From NCBI GenBank assembly GCA_020633335.1, contig JACKDU010000017.1, forward strand, positions 29,713-93,712: a stretch of 64,000 nt of DNA, in the 5' to 3' direction. Source of the DNA: Myxococcales bacterium (GTDB taxonomy: Bacteria > Myxococcota_A > Polyangia > Nannocystales > Nannocystaceae). The first letter of the stretch is position 1; each line of letters begins with the position of its first letter. Positions 25,843-33,642 of this stretch are shown here, one piece after another. The notes under the pieces are model-generated. The model had not been told where the DNA came from. It ran no database searches and saw only the letters and a program-made list of their open reading frames with translations. The translations under genes were made by a program, and so were the position numbers.

Positions 25843-27231
25843 CTAGCCCGTCCCCTCGCCGGCGGCCGAGGCGGTGAAGCGGCGGCGGCTGACCGCGAAG
25901 TAGTAGGCGGAGGCGAGCCCGAGGAGGGCGGGGAGGACCGCCGTGAGCGGCAGGCGGAGCCCGAGGAGGGGGAGGGCGGCGCCCGGCAGGATCTCGCGGA
26001 GCACGCAGGTGAGCGCGAAGAGCCCGAGGAGGAGGGCGAGCCAGGGGAGGGCCAGGCTCGGCACCCGGTAGGGGCGCGGGAGGTCGGGCTCGCGCCGGCG
26101 GAGGATGAGGAGCGCGATCATGCTCAGGCAGGCCATCAGGATCGCGCCGCACACCGAGAGGATGATCAGCGCGTCGGCGAGGCTGGCCGAGCCGGCGCAG
26201 AGGACCCCGCCGAGGCCCGGGAGGATCACCGCCCAGCGCGGCACCCCGCGGGGCGAGAGGCGGGCGAGGAGCCCCGGGAGGTAGCCGGCGCGGGCGAGCG
26301 CGAAGGTCTGGCGGGAGAGGCCGAGGACGATCCCGTGGAGGCTGGCGATGAGGCCGCAGAGGCCGACCAGGGTGATCCCGCGGGTGACCCAGCTCGACAT
26401 GCCGTAGACCGAGCCGAGCGCCGACGGGAGCGGGTAGTCGATCGACGATCGGTCGGCGCCGCCGAGGCCGGCGGTGACCAGGAGGGTGAGGACGGTGCAG
26501 CCGGCGAGGGTGAGGATCCCGGCGATGAAGCCCCGCGGGATGTCGCGCGGCGGGTCGCGGACCTCCTCGGCGGCCATCGCCGCGCCCTCGACCCCGAGGT
26601 AGAGCCAGATCGCGAAGGGGATCGCCGCCGCGACTCCGGAGGCGCCGCCGAGCCAGGCCTCGCCGGCGCTGAGGGCCGCGAGGTCGACGTGGGGGAGGCC
26701 GGCGCCGTAGTAGAGCGCGAGGCCGACGAGGGCGAGGCCGGTGGCGATCAGCTCGACCAGCGCCGCCCCCTCGATCGCGAAGAGGTTGACGCCGATGAAG
26801 ATGAGGAAGACCGCGACGGTCGCGGTGTCGGCCGGGATCGCCGGCACCAGGAATTGGATGTAGGAGCCGGTGGCGACGGCGATCGCCGGCGGCGCGAAGC
26901 CGAGCTCGAGGAGGACGGCGAAGCCAGCGAGGAAGCCGAAGAAGGGCGACATGGCCCTTCGGCAATACGCCGAGGGGCCGTCGGCGGCCGGGATCGCGGC
27001 GGCGAGCTCGGCGTAGGAGAAGACGAAGGCGGTGTAGAAGACGGTGACGATCGCCGCGGCCGCGAGCATCCCGAGGGGGCCGGCGACGCCGAAGCCGTAG
27101 GTCCAGCCGAAGTACTGCCCGGAGATCACTATGCCGACGGCGATCGACCAGAGGTGCAGAGCGCCGAGGCGGCGGCGGAGCTCCTGGGGCTTTGGGGCGT
27201 CTTCCACGGGCTGCGTGCCCGAATGTTGCAT
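25843..27231 (-). CDS. APC-family amino acid / ethanolamine permease-like transporter
   Basis: 462 aa with about 12 hydrophobic helices. The N-terminal sequence LWSIAVGIVISGQYFGWTYGF and the following SYAELAAAIPAADGPSAYCRRAM are the signature region of ethanolamine permeases (Eat-type, APC superfamily), where ISG.YFGWN.G is strongly conserved. It is expected to import ethanolamine or an amine or amino acid by proton symport. No ethanolamine ammonia-lyase genes are nearby, so the substrate is inferred from the motif alone. It is flanked by the CBS gene (downstream) and the hybrid kinase (25 nt away), all on the minus strand, so read-through from the kinase is possible in the order APC-kinase only if the promoter lies upstream of 27231. 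Confidence 0.82.
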   Translation of the reverse strand: MQHSGTQPVEDAPKPQELRRRLGALHLWSIAVGIVISGQYFGWTYGFGVAGPLGMLAAAAIVTVFYTAFVFSYAELAAAIPAADGPSAYCRRAMSPFFGFLAGFAVLLELGFAPPAIAVATGSYIQFLVPAIPADTATVAVFLIFIGVNLFAIEGAALVELIATGLALVGLALYYGAGLPHVDLAALSAGEAWLGGASGVAAAIPFAIWLYLGVEGAAMAAEEVRDPPRDIPRGFIAGILTLAGCTVLTLLVTAGLGGADRSSIDYPLPSALGSVYGMSSWVTRGITLVGLCGLIASLHGIVLGLSRQTFALARAGYLPGLLARLSPRGVPRWAVILPGLGGVLCAGSASLADALIILSVCGAILMACLSMIALLILRRREPDLPRPYRVPSLALPWLALLLGLFALTCVLREILPGAALPLLGLRLPLTAVLPALLGLASAYYFAVSRRRFTASAAGEGTG

Positions 27232-27256
27232 TGACCCGCCGCCGACGCCAGGGGGC

Positions 27257-29923
27257 TCAGCGCGCGCGGGCGAGGTGGTAGCGGACGATCTCGGTCAGCC
27301 GGGGGATGTTGATCGGCTTGACCAGGTAGTCGGCGAAGCCGGCCGCGCGGGCGCGTTCGATGTGCTCGTTCATCCCGTGGGCGCTCACGACGACGACCGG
27401 GATCGACGCGAGCCTCGGGTCGTCGGCGAGCGCCCGCGCGACCTCGAAGCCGTCGATCCCCGGGAGATCGAGGTCGAGGAGGATGAGGTCGGGAGGCGCC
27501 GCGCGGGCGAGCTCGAGGCCCTCCTCGCCGGTGACCGCGGTCGTCAGGGGGAGGCCCAGGTGCTCCTGGAAGAGGAGCTGCATGAGGCGGCGGTTCGCCG
27601 GGTTGTCCTCGACGTAGAGGACGCGCAGGGTCCCCGGGGCCGCCTCGGAGCGCCCCATCTCGACGCCGCCCTCGCGGGGCGCCGTCGGGAGCCCCTGGGA
27701 GTGGGCCCGCGGGAGGTCGATCCAGAAGAGGCTGCCGCGGCCGAGCTCGCTCTCGACGCCGATCGTCCCGCCCATCAGCTCGACCAGGCGGCGGCAGATG
27801 CTGAGGCCGATCCCCGAGCCCTCGACCGGGGTGTTGACGTTCACCCGGTAGAAGGGCTCGAAGAGGCGGGGGAGCTCGCGGGCGGGGATCCCGAGGCCGT
27901 CGTCCTCGACGCTGAGGCGCACGCGATCGAGCGCCGTGAGGCAGCCGCGGACGCGCACGTGGCCGTCGGGGTTGTTGTACTTGATCGCGTTGCTCAGGAG
28001 GTTGACCAGGACCTGCTTGAGGCGGACCTGATCGGCGAGGACGAAGAGGTCGGGATCGATGTCGGCGGCGATCGACACCTGGCGACGGTCGGCGATCGGC
28101 CGGATCAGCGCCCGACAGCGGGCGACGACCTCGGCGAGCGCGACCGCCTCGACGCTCAGGTCCTCCTTGCCGGCGTCGATCTTGGCGAGCTGGAGGACGC
28201 CGTCGATGAGGGTGAGGAGGTGGCGGCCCGCGTCCATGATGTGGCCGAGCCCCTCGCGCTGGATCTCGCTGAGGCGCCGCTGATCGAGGCCGAGGAGCTC
28301 GCCGAAGCCGAGGATCGCGTTCATCGGCGTCCGCAGCTCGTGGCTCATCCGCGAGAGGAAGTCGGACTTCGCCTGGTTGGCCTCCTCGGCGGCGTCGCGG
28401 GCCTGGCGGAGCGCCTCCTCCTGGGCGCGGCGCTCGGTGATGTCGATCCAGTAGCCGACGATCTCGACCGGCGCGCCGGTGTCGTCGCGGAGGACGCGGA
28501 GCTCGTCGCGCATCCACCGGTACTCGCCGTCGGCCCGGCGGAAGCGGTACTCGTGGACGTGGGCGTCGCGCTCGAGGAGCCCCGCGAGCCCGGCGAAGAT
28601 CCGCGGCGAGTCCGCGGGGTGGACGTTGTCGGCCCAGAAGCTCGAGCGCTCGGTGAAGCGCTCGGGCTCGATCCCGAGGACCTCGAGGACGTTCGGGCTC
28701 ACGTAGGTCGCGCCGTAGTCGCCGCCGGGGCGGCAGGCGTAGACGACCGCCGGGCCCTGGGCGAGGAGGTTGCGGGTCCGGGTCTCGGTCGCAACGAGCG
28801 CGTCGGTGCGCTCGCGGACCAGCGCTTCGAGGTGCTGCCGGTGCGCGAGGAGCTCGTCCTCGAAGCGCTTGATCTCGGTGACGTCGCGGGCGACCCCGTA
28901 GAACTCGCGGAGCTCCGGGTGGCCGACCGCGTTCCACATCAGCCAGCGGTAGTCGCCGTCGCGGGTCCGGTAGCGGTTGATGAAGGAGAGCGTCGCCCCC
29001 GCGTCGCAGACCAGCCGATCGAGCTCCTCGAGGGTGCTCGCGCGGTCGTCGGGGTGGACGAAGTGGAAGGGTGGGCAGCTCATCAGCTCCTGGCGGCTGA
29101 AGCCGAGGGTGCGCTCCCAGGCGGCGTTCATGTCGGTGAAGCGCCCCTCGAAGTCGGCGATGCAGAGGAGGTCGACCGAGAGGTCGAAGAAGCGCTCCCG
29201 CTGCTCCTGCGCCCGGACCTCGGCGTTGCGATCGCTGGCGTGGAGGACGTAGTAGTCGGGCTCACCGGCGTTGTTGTGGACGCAGCTCAGGGTGACGAGG
29301 GCGTGGCAGGGATCGCCGTGGTTGGCGAGGCGGACCTTGCGGTCGGCGGTCCGCGAGGCGGCGCGGTGGGCGTCGTCCGGCGCGCCCGCTGCGGCCTCGC
29401 GATCCGCGGGGTGGATGAGCGTCAGCCACGCCTCGCCGCGGAGCTCGCCGCGGCTGCGCCCGAGCATCGCCGTGAGGCGGCCGTTGACGTCCATGATCGC
29501 CCCGCCGTCGCTGAGGATCGCGACCCCGGCCTTGCCGAGCTCGAGGTGGGTGCGATAGCGCGCGGTGACGTCGAGGAGCGTGAAGAGGAGGGCCTCGACC
29601 TCGCCGTCGGCGCCGAGGAGCGGCTGGATCTTCCAGTCCCAGTAGGTCGTCCCGCGGGCGTCGTCGTCGGGGAAGTCGAAGGGCCGCCCGCGGAACTCGC
29701 CCTCCGTCTTGGTCGCCCGCACCGCCTCGAAGATCGCGCGGGCGTTCGAGGGGTAGACGTCGAAGTGGTTCTTGCCGATGAAGAACTCAGGCGGGCGTCC
29801 GCCGGCCGCGGCGTAGGCCTTGTTGACCCGGATGAAGTTGAAGTCGCGGTCGAGGAGGGCGGTCGAGATGTAGCTGTCCTGCAGCAACATCTGGAGCAGC
29901 TGAGCGTCGTCTCGTGTGCTCAC
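27257..29923 (-). CDS. Hybrid sensor histidine kinase with four PAS domains and C-terminal receiver
   Basis: 888 aa from a GTG at 29923; AAGGGAGGT lies 14 nt upstream. An earlier in-frame ATG (30046) would add a basic, non-domain extension. The order is PAS1 (~10-110), PAS2 (~115-225), PAS3 (~232-350), a coiled-coil stretch, PAS4 with PAC (~380-500), HisKA with the phospho-acceptor His near residue 525 (MSHELRTPMNA), HATPase_c (VNLLSNAIKYN, DDGLGIP, GSGIGLSICRRL), and a receiver (~762-885) with Asp in LILLDLDLPG and Lys in YLVKPINI. No transmembrane segment, so it is a cytoplasmic sensor. No cognate regulator is adjacent; the DUF4388 regulator 3 kb away is on the other strand. Confidence 0.92.
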   Translation of the reverse strand: MSTRDDAQLLQMLLQDSYISTALLDRDFNFIRVNKAYAAAGGRPPEFFIGKNHFDVYPSNARAIFEAVRATKTEGEFRGRPFDFPDDDARGTTYWDWKIQPLLGADGEVEALLFTLLDVTARYRTHLELGKAGVAILSDGGAIMDVNGRLTAMLGRSRGELRGEAWLTLIHPADREAAAGAPDDAHRAASRTADRKVRLANHGDPCHALVTLSCVHNNAGEPDYYVLHASDRNAEVRAQEQRERFFDLSVDLLCIADFEGRFTDMNAAWERTLGFSRQELMSCPPFHFVHPDDRASTLEELDRLVCDAGATLSFINRYRTRDGDYRWLMWNAVGHPELREFYGVARDVTEIKRFEDELLAHRQHLEALVRERTDALVATETRTRNLLAQGPAVVYACRPGGDYGATYVSPNVLEVLGIEPERFTERSSFWADNVHPADSPRIFAGLAGLLERDAHVHEYRFRRADGEYRWMRDELRVLRDDTGAPVEIVGYWIDITERRAQEEALRQARDAAEEANQAKSDFLSRMSHELRTPMNAILGFGELLGLDQRRLSEIQREGLGHIMDAGRHLLTLIDGVLQLAKIDAGKEDLSVEAVALAEVVARCRALIRPIADRRQVSIAADIDPDLFVLADQVRLKQVLVNLLSNAIKYNNPDGHVRVRGCLTALDRVRLSVEDDGLGIPARELPRLFEPFYRVNVNTPVEGSGIGLSICRRLVELMGGTIGVESELGRGSLFWIDLPRAHSQGLPTAPREGGVEMGRSEAAPGTLRVLYVEDNPANRRLMQLLFQEHLGLPLTTAVTGEEGLELARAAPPDLILLDLDLPGIDGFEVARALADDPRLASIPVVVVSAHGMNEHIERARAAGFADYLVKPINIPRLTEIVRYHLARAR

Positions 29924-30157
29924 CCCTCTGCGCGACCTCCCTTGCAGGGTATGCAGGGGGGTGACGGACCGACAAGGTCTCAATTCGCGGCAGCGACGCG
30001 TCGACTTCGCGCTCGCGTGCGTGCGGGACCTCGATGAGGTCTGCACCGAGGCGGTCCCTACGGCCAGGTGCTCGCGGGGGGAGTCCGCGCGCTCGAGGGC
30101 GCGGAGCCAGAACGGCGTCCGGGGTGCGCTCGGAGGGCGGGGTCCTTCATCTCCCGG

Positions 30158-30928
30158 CTAGATCTCCTGCCGGCGAAAGACCGCGAGCGCGAGCGCGAGG
30201 AGGCCCGTCGTGAGGGCCAGCGTGACGACGACCGGGCCGGCGATCACCACCGGCTCGCGGCCCAGGAGCAGATCGAGGGCGGCGGCGCTGAGGCCCGCCG
30301 GAGAGAGGCGGCTGGTCAGCGGGATCATCCCGGTGATCGCCACCACGGCCAGGCCGCCGAGGCCGATCCCGGCGGCCGCCAGCGGGCCCGGGGCGATCAC
30401 CGAGGCGGCCAGGGTGAGGGCGACGTAGAAGAGGAGGAGGAGGAGGAGGAGGCCGTTGACCAGCGCGAAGCCGGCGAGCTCGACCGCGCCGAAGAGCGCC
30501 TGGGTGTAGAGGAGCGCGCCGGCGGCGGCGAGGAGGGTGCCGAGGGTGAGGGCGAGGGCGAGGGCGAGCGCCTTGGCGACGATGAAGGCGGAGCGCGAGA
30601 GCGGGCGGGCGAGGGCCATCGCCGCGGTCCCGCGGGCGCGCTCGCCCGCGACCGCCCCGGCGGCGCTCAGGATCACGACCAGCGGCAGGAGGCTGTAGTT
30701 CTTGTGGTACTGGAAGAGCGCGTCGGTGGTGCTCGGCTCGCGGGTGAGGATGAGCTCCATGCCGCCGAGCTCGTCGCCGGCGAGGCCGCTGAGGAGCTCG
30801 GGGGTGAGGGCGGCGAGGAGCGGCGAGCCGAGGCCGATGAGGACGAAGAGGACGGCGAGCACCGTGAGCCGGTGGGTGCGCCGGAGCTCGAGCCACTCCT
30901 TGGCGAGCGCCGCCCGCAGGCCCCTCAT
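30158..30928 (-). CDS. ABC-2 type permease subunit (YxlG-like)
   Basis: 256 aa with six hydrophobic helices. It begins with the amphipathic ALAKEWLELRRTHRL segment typical of ABC-2 permeases; a large loop after TM1 (LSGLAGDELGGMELILTREPSTTDALFQYHKNY) precedes TM2. ERARGTAAMALARPLSRSAFIVAKAL is the conserved cytoplasmic loop. Its ATG overlaps the stop of the ATPase gene (ATGA), so translation is coupled. With the ATPase and the PLDc_N protein it forms a three-gene cassette like Bacillus YxlE-YxlF-YxlG. Substrate unknown. Confidence 0.88.
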   Translation of the reverse strand: MRGLRAALAKEWLELRRTHRLTVLAVLFVLIGLGSPLLAALTPELLSGLAGDELGGMELILTREPSTTDALFQYHKNYSLLPLVVILSAAGAVAGERARGTAAMALARPLSRSAFIVAKALALALALTLGTLLAAAGALLYTQALFGAVELAGFALVNGLLLLLLLFYVALTLAASVIAPGPLAAAGIGLGGLAVVAITGMIPLTSRLSPAGLSAAALDLLLGREPVVIAGPVVVTLALTTGLLALALAVFRRQEI

Positions 30929-31902
30929 GTCCTGTCCTCCGGGACATCCTCGCGGCGAGCCCCGACCAGGTGGATGAAGACCTCCTCCAGCGAGGGCTCG
31001 CGGGGGGCGAGCGCGAGGAGGCGGGCGCCGGCGTCGAGGAGCGCCCGCGGGACCTCGACCTCGGCGACCTCGGGCGCGTCGCAGGAGATCCGGAGGCGCT
31101 GGCTGCCCGCGGGGTCGCCCTCGGCGGCGGCGGCGAGCTCGGCGAGGCGCACCCCCGGGAGCGCCTCGAGGCGCCGGCGGAGCGCCTCGCCGTCGCCGCG
31201 GATCAGCGCCTCCAGGCCGGGGCGGTGGGCGCGGGCCTTGAGCTCGGCGGTCGCCTCGTCGGCGATGAGGCGGCCGTCGGCGAGGATCGTCACCCGCGGG
31301 CAGATCCGCTCGACGTCGGCGAGGATGTGGCTCGACATGAAGACCGCGCGATCGCGGCCGAGCTCGCGGAGGAGCTCCAGGACCTCGGCGCGCCCGAGGG
31401 GATCGAGCGCCGAGACCGGCTCGTCGAGGAGGAGGAGGCGGGGATCGCCGACCAGCGCCTGGGCGATCCCGAGGCGCTGGCGCATGCCGCCCGAGTAGCC
31501 GCCGATCCGCCGCCGCCGGGCCTTCGCCCCGAGGCCGCAGCGCTCGAGGAGATCGCCCGCGCGCCGCCGCGCCTCGCGGCGCTCGATCCCGTAGATCGCG
31601 GCGACGTGCTCGACGTACTCGTCGCCGCGCATCCACGGGTAGAAAGCTGGCTCTTGGGGCAGGTATCCGAGGAGGCGGCGGAGCTCGGGCGCGTCGGGGT
31701 CCTGGCCGAGGAGGCGGATCGTCCCGGCGCTCGGCCGGAGGAGGCCGACGAGCATCCGCAGGGTCGTGGTCTTGCCGGCGCCATTGGCCCCGAGGAAGCC
31801 GTGGAGGCCGGGGCCCTCGATCTCGAGGTCGAGGCGATCGACCGCGACGACCTCGCCGAAGCGTCGGCTGAGGCCGCGGCAGGAGATCGCCGGCCAGCTC
31901 AC
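30925..31902 (-). CDS. ABC transporter ATP-binding protein (YxlF/NatA/BcrA-like)
   Basis: 325 aa. Walker A GANGAGKTTT, Q-loop YLPQEPAFYPW, signature YSGGMRQRLGIAQAL, Walker B LLLLDEPVSALDP and H-loop SSHILADVERI are intact. The C-terminal ~100 residues are the small regulatory beta-alpha domain of the DUF4162-like class (SLEEVFIHLVG at the end). It energises the permease encoded immediately downstream, and overlaps the upstream PLDc_N gene by 4 nt. Confidence 0.93.
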   Translation of the reverse strand: MSWPAISCRGLSRRFGEVVAVDRLDLEIEGPGLHGFLGANGAGKTTTLRMLVGLLRPSAGTIRLLGQDPDAPELRRLLGYLPQEPAFYPWMRGDEYVEHVAAIYGIERREARRRAGDLLERCGLGAKARRRRIGGYSGGMRQRLGIAQALVGDPRLLLLDEPVSALDPLGRAEVLELLRELGRDRAVFMSSHILADVERICPRVTILADGRLIADEATAELKARAHRPGLEALIRGDGEALRRRLEALPGVRLAELAAAAEGDPAGSQRLRISCDAPEVAEVEVPRALLDAGARLLALAPREPSLEEVFIHLVGARREDVPEDRT

Positions 31903-32138
31903 CCGCCGCCTCCGTCGTCGTCCGGGTCGTCCGGGTCGTCCTCGCCCTCCTCGTCGCCGCGGCCGACCAGGAAGTAGGCGAGCCAGCCGAAGAGCGAGAG
32001 GAGGAGGATCGCGGCGATCCAGGCGCCGCGGGAGCCGCGGGGCCGCGGGTGCCGGCGGAGGTGGAGGAGCGCGATGATCTTCATGGCCACCTCGAGGGCG
32101 ACCAGGGGCGCGATCATCCAGAGGAGCCGCTCGTCCAT
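31899..32138 (-). CDS. PLDc_N-domain small membrane protein (YxlE-like)
   Basis: 79 aa: two transmembrane helices (LLWMIAPLVALEVAMKIIALLHL and AWIAAILLLSLFGWLAYFLVG) in the phospholipase-D-nuclease N-terminal arrangement, then an acidic tail (GDEEGEDDPDDPDDDGGGG). In Bacillus the equivalent gene (yxlE) precedes yxlF and yxlG and acts as an anti-sigma partner; whether that role holds here is unknown. First gene of the operon. TAGGAT ends 7 nt before the ATG, so the message is probably leaderless. Confidence 0.85.
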   Translation of the reverse strand: MDERLLWMIAPLVALEVAMKIIALLHLRRHPRPRGSRGAWIAAILLLSLFGWLAYFLVGRGDEEGEDDPDDPDDDGGGG

Positions 32139-32145
32139 GGCGCGG

Positions 32146-32151
32146 ATCCTA
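32146..32151 (-). promoter_or_regulatory. -10 element (TAGGAT) of the PLDc_N/ABC operon
   Basis: Minus-strand TAGGAT ends 7 nt before the ATG at 32138; no good -35 seen. Confidence 0.4.
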
Positions 32152-32700
32152 CCAGGGATCGTCTGCGGCCGCCGACCGCCGGCGCGCGGGGTCGGCCTGC
32201 GGCGGCGGACGAGGGCGCGGGTCTATCGTCAATTGGCGGCGCTTCGAAGGTGCCTATGCATACTCCTGCGATCGCACATCCCGAGGCATTGCGAGGCGGA
32301 GGTGGAGGTCGAGGTGGCGGGGCGCGGGAGCGGACCTGCGGTCGAGGCGTCGCGCGATCGAGGTGTGGTCGCCCGCAGTGTGGTCGCCCGCCGTGCGGTC
32401 GCCCGCCGTGCGGTCGCCCGCCGTGCGGTCGCCCGCCGCGGTCGAGGACGCGCCGAGTGGAGGGCGCTCTCGCGCGGACGGGGTCACGCGCGCGCCGCGG
32501 CGACGCGCGAGGCGGTAGGCACGTGGCGGCGCTCCTCCCACCGAAGACCCGGGGTGGACGGGGGCGGGGTGGGCTCGTACACGTGACACGTCGTCCAACG
32601 ACGCGGGCCACGTTCGCGGGCCACTTCCGCGAGCCTCCCACGCGAGGTGATCCAGGGCGGCGCGCGAAGTGCCGCCGTTGACCGGTCTCGGGGGACTCCC
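32152..32700. other. Intergenic region between divergent operons; no gene supported
   Basis: About 550 nt without a credible coding frame. Open frames exist on both strands but have no start signal, domain or consistent codon bias. It contains the 15-bp tandem repeat at 32363-32444 and the -35 of the response-regulator gene near its right end. I see no RNA gene. Confidence 0.5.
32363..32444. repeat. 15-bp tandem repeat, five full copies plus a partial sixth
   Basis: The unit is GTGCGGTCGCCCGCC; copies 1 and 2 read GTGTGGTCGCCCGC[A/C], copies 3-5 are identical, and a truncated sixth follows. Lies in the intergenic space between the ABC operon and the response regulator. Confidence 0.85.
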
Positions 32701-32707
32701 GTAGACT
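32678..32707 (+). promoter_or_regulatory. Sigma-70-like promoter of the DUF4388 response regulator (TTGACC, 18 nt, TAGACT)
   Basis: TTGACC at 32678-32683, an 18-nt spacer and TAGACT at 32702-32707, then 8 nt to the ATG at 32716. Both hexamers and the spacing fit a housekeeping promoter whose transcript begins at or next to the start codon. Confidence 0.6.
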
Positions 32708-32715
32708 CGGATGCA

Positions 32716-33510
32716 ATGGGGGCAAGCATCCTCGTCGTCGATGATGAGGCCGTGGTTCGGGAGTTCATCGTCGCCACCTTGCTCCCGCTCGGCCATCATC
32801 TCGTGACCGCGAGCGACGGTGAGAGCGCCCTCGAGGCGGCCCTCGCTTCGCCGCCGGACCTCGTGATCTCCGACGTGATGATGCCCGGGATGGACGGCTG
32901 GTCGCTGGTCCGACGGGTGCGGACCCACCCGCGCCTCGCCTTCGTCCCCTTCATCTTCCTCTCGGCGCTCTCGTCGGTCGATGACATCCTGAAGGGCTTC
33001 CGCCTCGGCGCGGACGACTACCTGCCGAAGCCCTTCAGGAGCGACGCGCTGATCGAGCGGGTGACCGACGCGCTGCGGCGACGCGAGAGCATCGAGAGCA
33101 GGACCCGCGGGCTCCTCGAGCCCCGCGACGACGGCGCTCCGCCGGCGCTCCGCGGCTCGCTCTCGGAGGTCGGGCTCTCGTCGCTCCTCGTCCTCCTCGA
33201 GATCGAGAAGAAGAGCGGCACCCTGGAGCTCCACGGTGAGTTTGACGAGCGCCTGCGCCTCGATCTCCGCCGCGGCCGGGTCTTCCAGGCCCACGTCGAT
33301 CGCGGCCCGCCGCTGACGGGCGCCGAGGTGATCTACTACCTCCTCGGCTGGCCGCGGGGCACCTTCGTCTTCCACGCCGGCGACGCGCCGATCGAGGACA
33401 AGATCGGGCTCTCGACGACCGGGCTCCTGATGGAGGCGGCGCGCCGGGCGGACGAGGGCGGCGGCGGTGAGCGCGATCTCTTCGACCTGGTCGACGACGA
33501 CGCCGAATAG
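32716..33510 (+). CDS. Response regulator with C-terminal DUF4388 (PATAN-like) domain
   Basis: 264 aa, cytoplasmic. The receiver spans residues ~4-120: acidic pocket VVDDEAVV, phospho-acceptor Asp in LVISDVMMPGMDGW, Thr/Ser position in FIFLSAL and Lys in YLPKPF. Residues ~145-255 are a DUF4388 domain (LRGSLSEVGLSSLLVLLEIEKKSGTLEL, FDERLRLDLRRGRVFQA, GAEVIYYLLGWPRGTFVF), common in myxobacterial regulators that act by protein interaction instead of DNA binding. The ATG at 32716 is fixed by the TTGACC/TAGACT promoter 8 nt upstream. No kinase is adjacent on the same strand. Confidence 0.92.
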   Translation: MGASILVVDDEAVVREFIVATLLPLGHHLVTASDGESALEAALASPPDLVISDVMMPGMDGWSLVRRVRTHPRLAFVPFIFLSALSSVDDILKGFRLGADDYLPKPFRSDALIERVTDALRRRESIESRTRGLLEPRDDGAPPALRGSLSEVGLSSLLVLLEIEKKSGTLELHGEFDERLRLDLRRGRVFQAHVDRGPPLTGAEVIYYLLGWPRGTFVFHAGDAPIEDKIGLSTTGLLMEAARRADEGGGGERDLFDLVDDDAE

Positions 33511-33553
33511 CGGCGCCGCCCGGTCAATCGCTGGAGTCGCCGCGCATTGATCA

Positions 33554-33573
33554 TAGTATCGATCACGTGATCG
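33554..33573 (+). promoter_or_regulatory. -10-like TAGTAT overlapping the palindrome CGATCACGTGATCG
   Basis: TAGTAT (33554-33559) abuts a perfect 14-bp palindrome (33560-33573) 70 nt before the lipoprotein start at 33643. A palindrome at the start-site position is typical of a repressor operator. No good -35 is seen, so it is tentative. Confidence 0.4.
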
Positions 33574-33642
33574 CGTGCGTCGTCTGCGCGTGGTCTGCGG
33601 GCGGCCGCGCACGGGGAGCGAGCACCGTGGTATGAGTCGTCC

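Noticed and set aside
32363..32444. CRISPR array
   Set aside because: Units are contiguous with no unique spacers and no cas gene is present.
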